From NCBI GenBank assembly GCA_029582155.1, contig CM055911.1:28184014-28248013 (forward strand): a DNA stretch of 64,000 nucleotides, read 5' to 3'. The stretch's first letter is position 1. Every line of letters begins with the position of its first letter. The DNA is from Panopea generosa (Eukaryota > Mollusca > Bivalvia > Adapedonta > Hiatellidae). Below, one piece after another: positions 23,546 to 36,136 of this stretch. A model generated the notes under the pieces. That model was not told the origin of the DNA. It searched no databases and saw only the letters and a program-made list of their open reading frames with translations. The position numbers were made by a program, and so were the translations under genes.

Positions 23546-25389
23546 TTCATTTACATGTATAACTGATAAATTATCACAGCTGACACGAGCTATAAAACGA
23601 ACCGGCAATATTTCCCGAATATTTTATTGTTTTTCTTCTGTGGTATAGCCACAATATAATAATCATTCAAGTAGACACCATCTAGGTAACTTCAAATTAA
23701 TGGAGTGTTGTATCATGTCCAATATTTAATTAGTCCTCCTCTTTTTACTTCACATTGCTGGCATACTCAAATGTAACTGTTGAAACAGCTTCACAACTGA
23801 AATAAAGTATATAATATTCTTAGTTTTATATATATAACTAGATCTGTTTTAGTGTGTAGCTGTCAAATAAAAATTGCATCTTTTATTTCCTTTTGTGAAG
23901 TAGAGGGCCTCAATGAAGATCATGTGAATTAAAGAATATATCTAAATGTCAAGTATAACTACTTCTATAAATGTTTGCATATGAATCAATACATAAAAAT
24001 AAGTAATCAACCAAAATTATTAATATCTTTATTAAGTAAAAAAATAAATAAGAATTAAAAAAGTAAACAGTAGATCTACCTGATTATCATGGCCCTGTGA
24101 CTTCTGATTGTACTTTCGGTTTTGCATTATCCCATTTCACCTCTACTAAACGTGTATTTACATCGGTTCACTAACACACACTATGCAATAAACTGTTTAT
24201 TTGAATCCTTTAATTTCTTTTTTCAGAGATAGGCCTATATGGTTCCACAGATTAAAAATTGTCAATCAACCTCGATGTTTCCTGTTTCCTGGTATTTTTC
24301 AAAGTAAAGGTCGGCACTGGCTTATTCAGACTAAATAAACCGTAAAACAGCTAAATATGTAAAACTGTAAAATCTGAACATTTGAACAAAGATCATTTGC
24401 GGGACTTTTTTATGATGAAGTCACTCGCCTTTAAAGAAAAACAAGGTAAGTACAAGAACGTAAAGGTATTTTTAAAATTAAATATAAATCATGTGTACAA
24501 TTTTCATATATATTTTCTATTACTTTTACTGCAACAATATTTTTTTTTTCAAAAAAAAAAAAGTATTTGAACATCTTTATGACGAAAATTTATATATATG
24601 TGCTAGAGTTACTTCCCTTGTTATGAAGGCACAGAGAACAAATTTTATGAGTTAATAATCTGGCAAATTTAACAATAATCGTCGTTTTTAATGATATTTA
24701 GCGGTTAGTATTATGTTTATGTATATCAATGTAGTTATAGATATACATCAGTACGCTATGCAACTATTGGAACTTGAAATATTTTCATTTTAAACCATAA
24801 AACTTACCTCACCCACTGTTACTTTGTATGTTCAATAATTATAATTGTAGTTTGCAATATTATTTTTAGAACATGTTCTTATGATAAGTGTATGGTGACA
24901 TCTTACTGTTTCTTAAATATTTTAACTCGAGACATTGTAAAGAATTTCTTGCCATCTAATTGATATATATTGAACTGGGACCGGGCACAGGCAATTTTCC
25001 AGCCAGTGACACAGTCCCTATCTTGATATAGCGTTTGGATAACTATACCATATATAGTAAATAATGGAAAGGTAGAACACTTCTTAAAGACATATCTGGT
25101 GTGAAGGGAGAAACCACGGGACATTTAGCAAGTAAATAAAACAAAGATTTCGGATTAAATTTTGTGTAACTATCTAGAAAACATTGAATAAATAAACGCT
25201 AATTTAGACAGCCGGAATATAGTTAGCCACTGAACGGATTGTTGTGACATATGTTTTTAACTTTCAAATAAATTTTAAAATGATTCATAGAGGGAAGTAA
25301 AAAATGAAAGAATACATCAGATAGATGTACAAATAGATTGTATAGATTTGTAATATTTTTGAAATAATAAGTTAGTGTCATACCTATTT
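23546..25389. other. Interior of the TIR element, non-coding as far as seen
   Basis: AT-rich with A/T homopolymers (24541-24562). Frames of 62-73 codons at 24382-24570 and 24903-25124 have no recognisable domain. Confidence 0.4.
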
Positions 25390-25600
25390 CATAATTTGTT
25401 TGTATGGCATTTTATGCCTTATAAGCTCACCTTGGCAAAGGCTTTTAATGAGCTATAATTCTAATCACTTTTTGTCCATCTGTCTGTCAACAATTTCTAT
25501 AAACGACATCTCTGATTTTCATCAAAATAAGTATGAACGCTTTAAGCATTCTTACATCAAGCTTCTCAAGTTTGTTAAAGTTGCCGACTGATCTAATGTT
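25390..25600 (-). repeat. Fragment of a bivalve-type dispersed repeat
   Basis: TAAGCTCACCTTGGC, TTTTTGTCCATCTGTCTGTC and AAACGACATCTCTGATTTTC resemble, in reverse orientation, the end of dispersed elements that finish in GACAAAAGGTGAxxxxAGCTCACC. It lies inside the TIR element, so it was captured by it or inserted into it. Confidence 0.4.
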
Positions 25601-25614
25601 AAACATGAGTTTTT

Positions 25615-26235
25615 ATATGTTTAATATATTTTTAAAGCATACATCAGAACCTATGTTAAACATACACAGTAATATTTTCATGAAAAACATACATATTTAA
25701 ACGTATGTTTAACGTGCGTGATACTTTTTCCAAGAAAAACATTGTACTCAAACGTATGTTAAATGTGCGTGGTACTATTTTCATGAAAAACGTACGTATT
25801 GGAACATATGTTAAACGTATGTGAAAGATATGTTTGACATGCATTGTACTATTTATATGAAGAACGTACGTATTGTAACTTATGTTAAACGTACGTGAAA
25901 GATATGTTTGACATGCATTGTACTATTTATATTAAGAACGTACGTATTGTAACTTATGTTAAACGTACGTTAAACATATGCTTAACATGCGTGGTATTAT
26001 TCTTATGATGATGTACGTTATGAACGTATGTTAAACATATATTAAACATATGGCCAGAAACGTATGTTAAACGCCCATAGGTACCATTTATATGTAAACG
26101 TAGGTTTTGGCACGTACGTTAAACATATGTTTAACATACGTTAAACGTATGGCCAGAAACGTATGTTAAACGCGCGTGGTACTATTTATATGTAAACGAA
26201 TGTTTTGGCACGTATGTTAAACATGCGTGGCTTTT
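25615..26235. repeat. Right subterminal dyad array of the TIR element
   Basis: About seven units of 60-95 bp. Read inward from the right end each restarts with GTACCACGC(A/G)(T/C)GTTTAACATACGT or a decayed version, followed by CGTACGTT and TATAAATAGTAC-like text. The unit start is the same text as the inner TIR (GCCACGCATGTTTAACATACG), so the subterminal array looks like serial copies of the terminus. Confidence 0.8.
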
Positions 26236-26246
26236 TTACCTGTGTA

Positions 26247-27077
26247 TACACATACAGCTACACACACAGCTACGCACATACAGCTACACAAACCGCCACA
26301 CAGATACAGCTACACACAACCACAAACATACAGCTACACATCTTCATCTACACACACAGCTACACACACATCTACACACATAGTTACACAAACAGTCAAA
26401 TACATACTGCTACACACACAGCTACACGTACATTTACGCACACAAACACAAGTACACACTAAGCTACACACATACAGCTACAAACATACATCTACACACA
26501 CATCTACACTCACAGAGCTACTCGTACATCTACACCAACAGCTACACACATACAGCTACACACACAGCTACACGCACATTTACACACACAAAAACAGGTA
26601 CACACTAAGCTACACACATACAGCTACACACATACATCTACATACTCATCTACACTCACACAACTACACGTACATCTACACCAACAGCTACACACATACA
26701 GCTACACACATACAGCTACACACATATATCTACACAAACATAGCGTCACACACATATACACACACTGCTACACACACAGCTACACACACAGCTACACAAA
26801 CACAGCTACACCTACACAGCTACACATACACAGCTACACACACAGCTATACATAGCTTCACATACAGCTTCACACAAAGCTCCACACACACACAGCTACA
26901 CACACGCAGCTACACACAAAGATACGTACACAGCTACACACATACACAGACACAATACACACAGCTACACACTACACATAGTTACACCAACAGCTACACA
27001 AACAGAGCTACTCAAACATAGCTACACAGACACAGCTACACAAACACAACTTCACACACAAAGCTACACACACAGCT

Positions 27078-27108
<31 letters not shown>

Positions 27109-27661
27109 ACTACACACAAAAATACGCAAACAGCTACACACACGCAGCTACACACAAAAATACGTACACAGCTACACACAGACACACTACACACAGCTAC
27201 ACACTACACACAGCTACACAAACAGCTACACACAATTACAAAAACACAGCTACACACAAATCTACACACACATAGCTTCACACACAGCTACACACATACA
27301 GAAACTCACACAGCTACACACATAGCTACACAAACACACACATCTACACCTACACAGTTACACAAACATAGCTACACAAACAAAGCTAAACACATACAGA
27401 TACACATACAGCTACACATAGCTACACATACAGTAACAGACAAGGCTCCACACACACACACACAGCTACACACAAGCAGCTGAACATACATATACACACA
27501 AACACAGCTACACATTTACACAGAAACACACACACACACAGACACACACCGACACACACCCCCCCACACACACAACTACATAAACACAGCTACACACAGC
27601 TACACACAACTACACACACACACACACACATACACAGACACATACACAGACACACACACAG

Positions 27662-27702
<41 letters not shown>

Positions 27703-27955
27703 TACACACACAGTTACACACATACACAGCTACACAAACACAACTACACACACACACGCACACAGCTACACACATATACAGACACTCACACAGCTTCCCT
27801 GAGAAACACAAACACACAGCTACAAACACACACAGATACACACACAGCTACACACACAGCTACACAAACACAGCTACACAGACACAGCTTCACAAACACA
27901 ACTACACACACATAGCTACACACACACAGCTACAAAACACAGCTTCACACCCTTT
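26247..27955 (+). repeat. CACAGCTACACA 12-bp array, about 1.7 kb
   Basis: Imperfect 12-mers CACAGCTACACA mixed with (CA)n runs (27077-27105, 27670-27700). The 12-base period equals four codons, which is why a 264-codon Thr/His/Tyr-rich frame runs through part of it; it is not supported as a protein. Confidence 0.95.
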
Positions 27956-28894
27956 AAAATAGATAATACTGATGATTTTGTTGTTTAGTGATACTTAAAT
28001 TACGATATACATACATATCTGTATTTGTAACAAAACAGTTAGGTTGTTGTGGCCTAATTTAGTAGTGTCAGCTAGTACGTGTACATTGTAGTGATATAGG
28101 CTATATTTAGGTCAGGTAGCGTGGAATTGTTAAACCGTATTGATAGCTCGATAGGAGCAACGTTTTTAAGATAAGTTTACATTTTGATTCATTTATTTAA
28201 GAATAAATCATTTGTGAAGTTTAGTTCATCAAATTACATTAAGTATTAAGAAAGTTAGAAAAATTAAACGGGTTTATTTGACATAAAACTAATTTAGGTT
28301 TACATTGGCCTAATAGCGTAAAATCTACTTCGGGTTTGTTGTTTCATTAACTAAGGTATATGGACTGTTTTGCTATATATGCTGACTGTGTTATTCAAGC
28401 AATGTCCAGTAAGCAGAATCATCTTTGGGTGTAGTTGTGACGAGAAAGATTGACCATGTTAATGGTCCAGTACAAAACGGCATATGGGTATGTGAATTTT
28501 ATATAATGTTGTATTTAAATGTCTGATAAATATATTTTTGACATAATCAGATCTAAGTTAAGTTGTATAAATTGTTCATATCCATTCCGACGGTAATGTA
28601 TGTAATACAAATCTACGGAATTGAGAAGCGTTTTTTTTTAGAATATAGGCCGAGGAATCTGAGAACGTATTTTGAGTTGTTGATATTGTGTTTACGATGA
28701 ATTATTGAGATTTACCATGTTAGAATTGATTGATATGTGTAATTAAATTTTGTTGATGCTTATTCTGATATTCACGAAGTGAATAGATACAGAATTGGTC
28801 TGTAATTGTTAATATTATAATGAGAAGTTATGTAGAGATATAATTGCTATGTTGAGATTGACGGAGGGTCGTATATGAGTTATTGTTTAAACTG
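27956..28894. other. AT-rich intergenic DNA
   Basis: Nothing recognised. Confidence 0.4.
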
Positions 28895-29098
28895 CCATGC
28901 AACTGCAGATAGTAAAAGTTGAATGAAATGTTATCATATATTGATAAATCTACCATGAAACTGTTAGATGGTAAAAAATGAATGAACTGTTATAAAATGT
29001 TGATAAATCTACCATGAAAATATTAGATGGTTAGAAATGAATGCTATCATATATTGATAAAAATAAAATACCATGAAAGTGATAGATGGTAAGTAATA
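28895..29098 (+). repeat. ~65-bp tandem repeat, about 3.5 copies
   Basis: Units contain GATAAATCTACCATGAAA and TTAGATGGT(A/T)A(A/G)AAATGAATG. Copies of CTACCATGAAA lie at about 28950 and 29010, with a variant TACCATGAAAGTG near 29070. Confidence 0.75.
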
Positions 29099-30060
29099 GA
29101 CGCCATTTCATTACATTTTTGAGTAACTAGTAAATCTGAGTTTATATATATATTGTAGCCGTTTTAAGCCATAAGCGAGGAATGTGTCCGCTACGTTAAC
29201 GACGTATAGACGTGACAGGAAGTCAGCTGGTGGTAGTACAGTCATAGGATAGCAACCCACATATTCGTCATATGGACGACTTGACGTTCCTGACGTCGGA
29301 ATACGGTCGAAAGTCGGTAAGAGGCGACGTAAAGCCATATACTCAGTATAGAGTTATAGGGGAGATAACCTAGTTTATATAGCCACCGCCGCAAGGGACG
29401 AGTGATGCTAGATCTACGATATCCGGAAGCGGGAAGTATATAGTGCATTTTTATAAACATTCAAAGATATAAGAAATTTTTATCGCGATGTAGTGTACGT
29501 ACGTGTAGGAGATAGAACTGTGTGAAAAAAAGTGTTAATTCCACCATAGGACTTTTTTTTAAACAAGCTGTGTTTTTTTTGTGTTGAGTAATTATCTTTA
29601 ATTTGTATATATTGTATATTTGTATATTCGTAATTTTATTCATGTAAAATTAAAATAGTAAATTTTACTTTGTGTATGATTGTATTCTACCCTTGTGAGT
29701 TGTCGGCCTTTGGTCATTTTGCTTCTGTATTTATATACATTAACTTTACATCATAAGACATATATACACGTGCATATTGACATAATACTAATAACTGTTT
29801 TAAATAGCTTTGTATCAGACAAATGTAAAGTATGTTGCCCGGGGCATATCGATTAAATGTAGAATGGATCGGTGTCAGGGAAAACAACTCGCATAATCGG
29901 TTACGACTTATTACAGGTAATTACAGACTTGCCTCCTTTGCGAGAAATTTTAGAATTCTTTCACATGTTAGTTTAATTACCATATACATTATAAGCCATA
30001 ATCAAATATAAACACACCAATTCCTTTTTAACAGACTATACGATTTTCAAACAATAACAT
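29099..30060. other. Intergenic DNA, slightly GC-richer patch at 29160-29440
   Basis: The 29160-29440 patch holds several CG dinucleotides (GACGTTCC, GACGTCGG, GCGACG) and short open frames on the minus strand, but no domain was recognised. It could be part of an LTR or a promoter; there is no evidence for either. Confidence 0.3.
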
Positions 30061-30065
30061 AGTAT

Positions 30066-30275
30066 ACTAGTATCATTATTATTATAATCATCATTATCGT
30101 TATCATTCTAACCATTATTATTATAATCATCTTTATCAATATCATTCTTACCATTAATATTATCATCATCACTATTATTATTTTCATCACTATTAGCATT
30201 ATCATTATTATTACCATTATCATAACCGATATTATCATCTCAACTGATACCATTATCATATCACTATTTATACCA
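30066..30275 (+). repeat. (ATT/ATC)n trinucleotide microsatellite
   Basis: Alternating ATTATT, ATCATC and ATTATC runs over ~210 bp; the minus-strand Met/Ile/Val frame across it is an artefact of composition. Confidence 0.9.
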
Positions 30276-30428
30276 ACACTACCATCATCACTATTTTACA
30301 CCATTTGTACAATACATTACAGTAATAGTAATAACAACGACAAAACAATGATCATAACACAGAATTGGCCCCTTTCAAAAAGATGGAAACAGACCGATCA
30401 TCTGTGTATTCGTCTCCAGGATGCTTAA

Positions 30429-30662
30429 ACAGCACATGATAAGGGAACAAAAAAAATAAAAGGAACACCGATTACGATTAGGGAGGATTTGATACTAAAA
30501 AACGCGAAGCTGCTAGAGCAAGTCAGTGTACTCAAATCCGTGAAAAGTGCATGGTCTGATGAGGGTCGAATTATTACTCTTCGAGAAGATGGGAAGAAAA
30601 TAACGGTGGATCTCAACACAGACCTGACAATACCTCTACGAAATATGAATGGGCGTGTATAG
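30429..30662 (+). pseudogene. Fragment of a LINE ORF1-type C-terminal domain
   Basis: An open stretch of 77 codons without an ATG start reads GTPITIREDLILKNAKLLEQ, then SAWSDEGRIITLREDGKK and ITVDLNTDL before TAG. The order ITIxEDL - basic Leu-rich helix - W..xGRI.xR.DGKK - DL resembles the C-terminal piece of ORF1-like proteins of invertebrate LINEs, where the text is typically 'VNENLT...F.W..nGKI.vRk..' (recalled). The codons look protein-like, unlike the neighbouring DNA. It is a truncated piece with no start and no partner ORF next to it. Confidence 0.4.
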
Positions 30663-31239
30663 ACAGTGTAGAACACAGAACTAAATTGAACATTAATTAC
30701 TTGGTTATAGTGATAATGATAGTAATTCACAATTCTCGCAGATTGATGTTGATATTTAGCCCGTCAACATTGTATTTTTATCGCTATTCGCTCGATATAT
30801 AATTCCTTGCATACATGTACATTTCTCCTGTTTACAAAACATAAATCAGGTTTCCCGTTTCTATAAATATATCTATCAATATATTAGCTGGTACCCAAAT
30901 GTTCGGAGTGCGCAGTATGCAGCGTGAAATCAATAAATATATTTCGCCGTACAATAAAAATTTCGATTGCAAATAGTTGCCTACACGAGGTCAGCTACCA
31001 CCATTGAGGTGAGCTCTCTGATTGGCTGAAAAATGTTCAGGGCATATCTTTTTATAGTAAGCTTAATTCTGGTTGGATGAGAATGTTAAACTGGCAAATG
31101 ATCACAATAAAATATAAGTTTTTTATAATTGTATCAGTAAAAAAATAGAATTATGTTTCTGTGACTGACTTAATTCATTTTATCAAGGAAACTGCATGGA
31201 AAGTAAAATTGGTGAAATTTACTTTTTTTCATGCTGAAA
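30663..31239. other. Intergenic DNA to the edge of the inverted repeat
   Basis: No gene recognised; the inverted repeat starts at the shared GTGTGGGT at 31240-31247. Confidence 0.4.
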
Positions 31240-31259
31240 GTGTGGGTACCCAACTTTAG

Positions 31260-32289
31260 CGGGCAAAAAGTGGTAAAAAGTGGTACTTTTAACCCCATTT
31301 TGGGACATTTTAATTTGAGTCTAGGACAGTACTTTAATATGATATAAGACTTTTTGGTCCGCAGATGAAAGAAATAGTGAAAATTAGGTCAAACGTAATA
31401 ATGTAAGTCTATGGAAAACGCAATGATGATAACTTCCCTAAACAACCGTGACAACATTTTCTAAATTTTCATCGCATTAACTTCTTTTTTTTCTGTAAAT
31501 AGTGAAACTGAGGTGCTTGAACGGAAATGGCAATAACATTTAAAACATTTCCGCAGGTTGATCAATTTTTTTTTATTTTTCTTATAAGGCCATTTTAGGA
31601 AAATTTGGTTAAATTGTCATGTTCAATTTGTTGCAGTAACTTGTGCCTTATCCGCTGAAATCACATACTCAAAAACCATTGAAAACACTAAAAATGATCT
31701 TAATTACATTGTGAAACAAAAATACACATGAAATAGTAGGTTTAAGTACTTATTTTGAATTCCAAGCTCAAAATATGTGTACTAAGGTACTGAATTTGAA
31801 TTTTGTGCTGAAAATGTGCCCACTTTTGACATTTTTTCCTTGTTATCCAATCAAACCCAGCATGACATGCCATATTATATGGCAATTTTTCACATTTAAC
31901 CTCTTTTATTGTGCAGTTATGAGTAAAGCCAGTTGAATAGTTGCAATAATTGGTGCCTGGTAGTATCTAGTGCACTTCAATGCTGCTAAATCACTTTACA
32001 GTCTTAACATATTACATTCAAGAAATACTTGAGTTATATAATTTTGGAAATATTTTCCATTTTGCCCTATTTTGTCTAACATTTATTTTGCTTAAATGTA
32101 ACATTTGATGGATAATTTGTAACTAGAATGTTGTAGTGCAAGAAAATGGTGTGTTTTGTGCCCCAAATTCGTTAGAACTGGTAATAATTGTGATTAACTA
32201 CTAAAAATCAATAGTTTTCACGCTTGACTGATTTTGATATAATTTCTGTCATCTCCACATATTTTTCAAGTTAAGACATAGAAAAGGAT
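31260..32289. other. Outer AT-rich part of the left arm
   Basis: No coding signal; mirrored at 52720-53729. Differences between arms are scattered substitutions and single-base indels. Confidence 0.5.
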
Positions 32290-33760
32290 GTATACCTATT
32301 TCATTGGATTAAAGAAATATTAAACCGCTAAGCATTTCCGGACTTAATATGAATGTTGATAAAACAAAAGCAGTATGGACTGGATCAATGAAAAATAATT
32401 ACCAAATGCTCTGCGAGACCCACATTCTTTCTTGGGTTAATGAGTTTACGGTATTAGGGATACAATTTTCAGTAGATCTTAATACTATGTTCATATCAAA
32501 CTACCAAGACGGAATAAGTGATATGAAAAAATCTTCTTATAAACTGGTCTAAAAGAATTTTAACACCAATAGGCAAAATTACAGTAATTAAAAGTTTAGC
32601 AATGTCTAAAATTAATCATTTTATATTATCTCTCCCCGACCCTAGTGAAGAAATTATTAAAGAATTAAAATGAACATTTTTCAGATTTTTATGGAATGGC
32701 AAACCCGCAAAAATAAAACTTACTGTTATCAGCCAGTCATACACTAACGGTGGGCTTTAAATGCTTGATGTATATATTTTTTATGAGTTCTTTAAAAATT
32801 ACGTGGATAAGAAGACTGTTAATGGCCAATAAGAGCTACTTGATCATTTTTAAAGAATTATATCCATTTATGGCCAAGTTAACAAACAATGGTGCCGATT
32901 TTATTAATAAACACATACATAAAATTGATAATCAGCTCTGAAATGACGTTTTCATTAAATATAAACTGTTTTCTACAACAGTTACTCCTGAGCATTGTTA
33001 TAATTTCTGTTTTTATTCCACTGTGGCAAAACCCTAATGTTAAGGTCGGAAATTCTTGCGTAAATTATCATAACTGGGTCTCAAAAGGAATAATATTAAT
33101 AAATGATTAAATAAATAAACAGGGTGATTTTTATCCTTTAACTGAATTTAGAAATAAGTATAATTTAAATTTAAACTTTTTAGAATTTGAAGGCATATTG
33201 GCTGGTTTAAGACGTTATAAAAAAGTTTTATATTTCAGCTGTTTAAATGTAAATGCCCAAATCCTTCGTCACCATATGTTATCTCAATGATAATAAGAGA
33301 CAAAAAGGATGTCGCTCAATATATAATGCATTTTTATTTGAACGAAACATACCTGCTTCAAAAACTAAAACGGAAGAAGAACATAATATTCGTTTCAGTA
33401 TGAAATTTTATTAATTCTATGCACTCCCCGTTTTAATTACAATAGATACAAAGTTACAATGGTTCCAATTTAAAATTAACCATAGAATTTTAGGAACTAA
33501 TTCTTTGTTTAAAAAATGAACATTACTGAAACGGACCTCTGTACTTTTTGTAATAATGCTACGGAGACGATTAAACACATTTGTATAGACTATGCGATTA
33601 CTAAACAATTTTTCATTGCTTTAGGAGAATTTATCAATACCAAGTCGCAATATATTAAAACAAATTGGAAAGACATTGATATTATTTTTGGAAATAATAA
33701 ATTTGACACTGTTCTAAATAAAATACTGTATACAGCAAAAAAGTCATATTTATTCCTCCC
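32290..33760 (+). pseudogene. L1-like LINE reverse transcriptase fragment, left-arm copy
   Basis: The plus strand gives MNVDKTKAVWTGS and LGIQFSVDLN, then KRILTPIGKITVIKSLAMSK, LPDPSEEIIKEL and FFRFLWNGKP. After breaks comes LKITWIRRLL. A C-terminal CCHC-like finger, LCTFCNNATETIKHICIDY, lies at about 33535-33592. These are downstream (thumb to C-terminus) parts of an L1-type non-LTR reverse transcriptase; the catalytic core is absent. Stops and frameshifts break it many times. The stop after IIKELK is present in both arms, so the element was dead before the inverted duplication. Confidence 0.75.
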
Positions 33761-33776
33761 CCCCCCCCCCCCCCCA
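33759..33776 (+). repeat. Poly-C tract
   Basis: An uninterrupted C run of about 18; the matching place in the right arm (51113-51163) is a much longer G-rich tract. Confidence 0.9.
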
Positions 33777-33859
33777 TTGTCTGTGAATATAATAGGTAGC
33801 GATGTATCAATGAATATCAAGAGTAATTGACTCATGTTCGAGACCAGACATGCAATTTC

Positions 33860-35070
33860 ATTGGGGTTTTTTACATTAAAGCATGACCTTGACCTTTGTG
33901 TAACCTTGACCTTGACATTTGATGTAATGGTCTTGGTATTTCAACAGTTTTTCATGACAAGCTGATCACTTGTGTCAAGATATTTTAAAATTCCTAAATG
34001 TAAGTTACAGATCAACTGTTGATCAATTGATAAATTGAGCCAAGTGTTTTTGAAATCCATCGATGTATGATAAAGTTAAAGGACAAACTTGAAATATCAA
34101 ACAGATTCAAAGTGTTGTCATACATACTCAAAGTGTGACCATGTCTAGGTTTTACTTATGACACGTCGTCATGTCATCTTGATAAATTGAGCAAAGTTAT
34201 AGACAATGTCACAGACCAGACACGCAATATCAAACAAAATGAAAGTGTGACCTTGACCTTTGAGGAAAGGCTCTGGGTCGTACATGCGACACTTAATTAT
34301 GTCATGTTAATCAACTGAGCCAATTGTTTTATAATTTATCCATAGATGACAAAGTTACAGACCGCACATGAAATCTCACACAGACTAAAAGTGTTGTCAA
34401 ATAAATTCAAAGTGTGACCTGACCCATTGAGGTATGCATGTGAGTCTTACACGTGACACTTTGTAATGTCATGCTGATGAATTGAACCAAGTGTTTCTGA
34501 AAATTTTCTATAGGTGACAAAGTTTAAGACCAGACACGGAATCTCAATCATACTGAAAGTGTCATCGACCAAAATTAAATTGACTTTGACGTTTGAAGTG
34601 GGATTCTGCGCGACACATCGTCATGTTATCTTGATCATTTGTAACTAGTATTTACAAAATCCATCAATGCATGACAAAGTTACATGCCAAACACGAAACC
34701 TCAAACAGACTGAAAGTGTTGTCAAACAAACTCAAAATGTGAACTTGACCTGTTTGGTAATGATATGGGTCTTACTCGCGACACGTCGTCATGTTATGTT
34801 GATCATTTGTAGCAAGTACCATTAAAATTCATCTTTGCATGACAAAGTTACAGGCCGGACACGAAATCTCACACAAACTGAACGTTTTGTTAAAAGTTCA
34901 CAAATTATGACCTTGACCTTTGAGGTACGGGTGTGGGTCTTATTCGCGACACGTCGTAACGTTATGTTGATCATTTGTAGCAAGTATCAACAAAATCCAT
35001 CTATGCATGACAAAGTTACAGGCTGGAAACGAAATACCGGACGGACGAACGGACGGACGGACGCTGCACT
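33860..35070 (+). repeat. 168-bp tandem repeat element, left-arm copy
   Basis: GACAAAGTTACAG-like anchors recur at 34348, 34516, 34673, 34841 and 35009, a period of 168 except one unit of 157. Units share GGACACGAAATCTCACACA, ACTGAAAGTGTTGTCAAACA, TGACCTTGACCTTTGAGGT and CGCGACACGTCGTCATG. The array ends in GGACGGACGAACGGACGGAC and a G-run (35101-35124). Dispersed elements with 'gaccttgacctttga' units ending in GGAC runs are familiar from bivalve genomes. Confidence 0.85.
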
Positions 35071-36050
35071 TTACTATATGCTCACCACAAAAAAAAAATA
35101 TGGGGGGTCGTGGGGGGGGGGGGGGCATAAAATACATAACGGTATTATACCATACAGAATACCATATTGCAAAAATTAAATTTAGTTCTAGGGAATTTGA
35201 GACCCAGTGGAATTTATACAAAGTGCTTGTTCCGAATATTTGATTTAAATTACAGTCTACGTGTATTTATTTGTACCTTCATTTTACTGTCAATGTCCGA
35301 GGTGAGAATTATTTATAATGTTTTTAATGGATCTGTAAGATACATATGCGTGTTTACATGTGTATTCATATAAAATATGCATGTATGTATATGTGCATGT
35401 TAATATGTACACATATTTCAACAATAAAGTCAATCCCCACCAGTGCCTTAACTTAAACGTTTAAAGCATGATCGCAATAAAGATTAAAACCTTTTCATTC
35501 TGTTATTAAATAGAATTATGTACAAATATATTTGAAATTATAATTTTCATATTGTTCGATATTAGAATACAATATTAATTACCAAAATATCTAACATTAT
35601 ACTTAATAGCATACTGTGTTGTAATTAAGAGAAAAATGTGAAGAACTACAAGAATATACACTATATATTAAGTACTGGTCGTTTGAAGTCCCGCGATGAT
35701 TACATTTATGGATCAATATATAGATCTACAAAAAATATATGAACACTGATTTATCTAAATGTGTATGTATGTATAATTTTAAATGCTAATGCGAAGTGAG
35801 CCTTCGACCAACCAATACAAACTCAACATTGCTATATGTTGAAATATTGCATACTGTTATATATTTTTTTTTTTTTTACAATTTACATTTTGTATTAACC
35901 AATATAATATGGTAATTTTGAAACAAAAAATAAAAAAATAAACAAAAACAATTATAACAACAATAATAATAAAAAAACAATTAAATAAACAGGAAATAAT
36001 ATAAAATATTCAACAAATATGCCGCGAGGCCCCAATGGGATACCGCACAC
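35071..36050. other. AT-rich part of the left arm
   Basis: No gene; mirrored at 48840-49790. Confidence 0.5.
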
Positions 36051-36058
36051 ATACGTAC

Positions 36059-36084
36059 TTATATATATATATATATATATATAT
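36059..36084. repeat. (TA)n microsatellite, left arm
   Basis: About 12 TA repeats; the mirrored tract in the right arm (48794-48829) is longer, about 18. Confidence 0.9.
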
Positions 36085-36136
36085 AGTTTTAAACGTAGTG
36101 AACAATTTGGTCTTTTATAAATGTGAGACCGTACTG

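Larger units (their letters stand above)
22905..26244. mobile_element. 3.34-kb TIR element flanked by TA, no transposase seen
   Basis: The left end CACAGGTAATGATGCCACG and the right end CGTGGCTTTTTTACCTGTG are inverted copies: CACAGGTAA and GCCACG match exactly around a 4-base variable part. The similarity continues inward as (T/C)ATGTTTAACATA(T/C)GT. TA lies immediately outside both ends (22903-22904 and 26245-26246), as expected for Tc1/mariner-type insertion. Identical CACAGCTACACA-type DNA flanks both sides, so the element split an existing array. Each end carries a ~620-bp subterminal array of palindromic hexamers. The interior (23.55-25.6 kb) has only short open frames and no DDE/D motif, so this looks like a non-autonomous element. 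Superfamily is inferred from the TA alone. Confidence 0.7.

Noticed and set aside
26227-27021. 264-codon Thr/His/Tyr-rich open frame
   Set aside because: It is the 12-bp CACAGCTACACA repeat translated; the repeat length is a multiple of three and has no stop, and the frame begins inside the TIR element.
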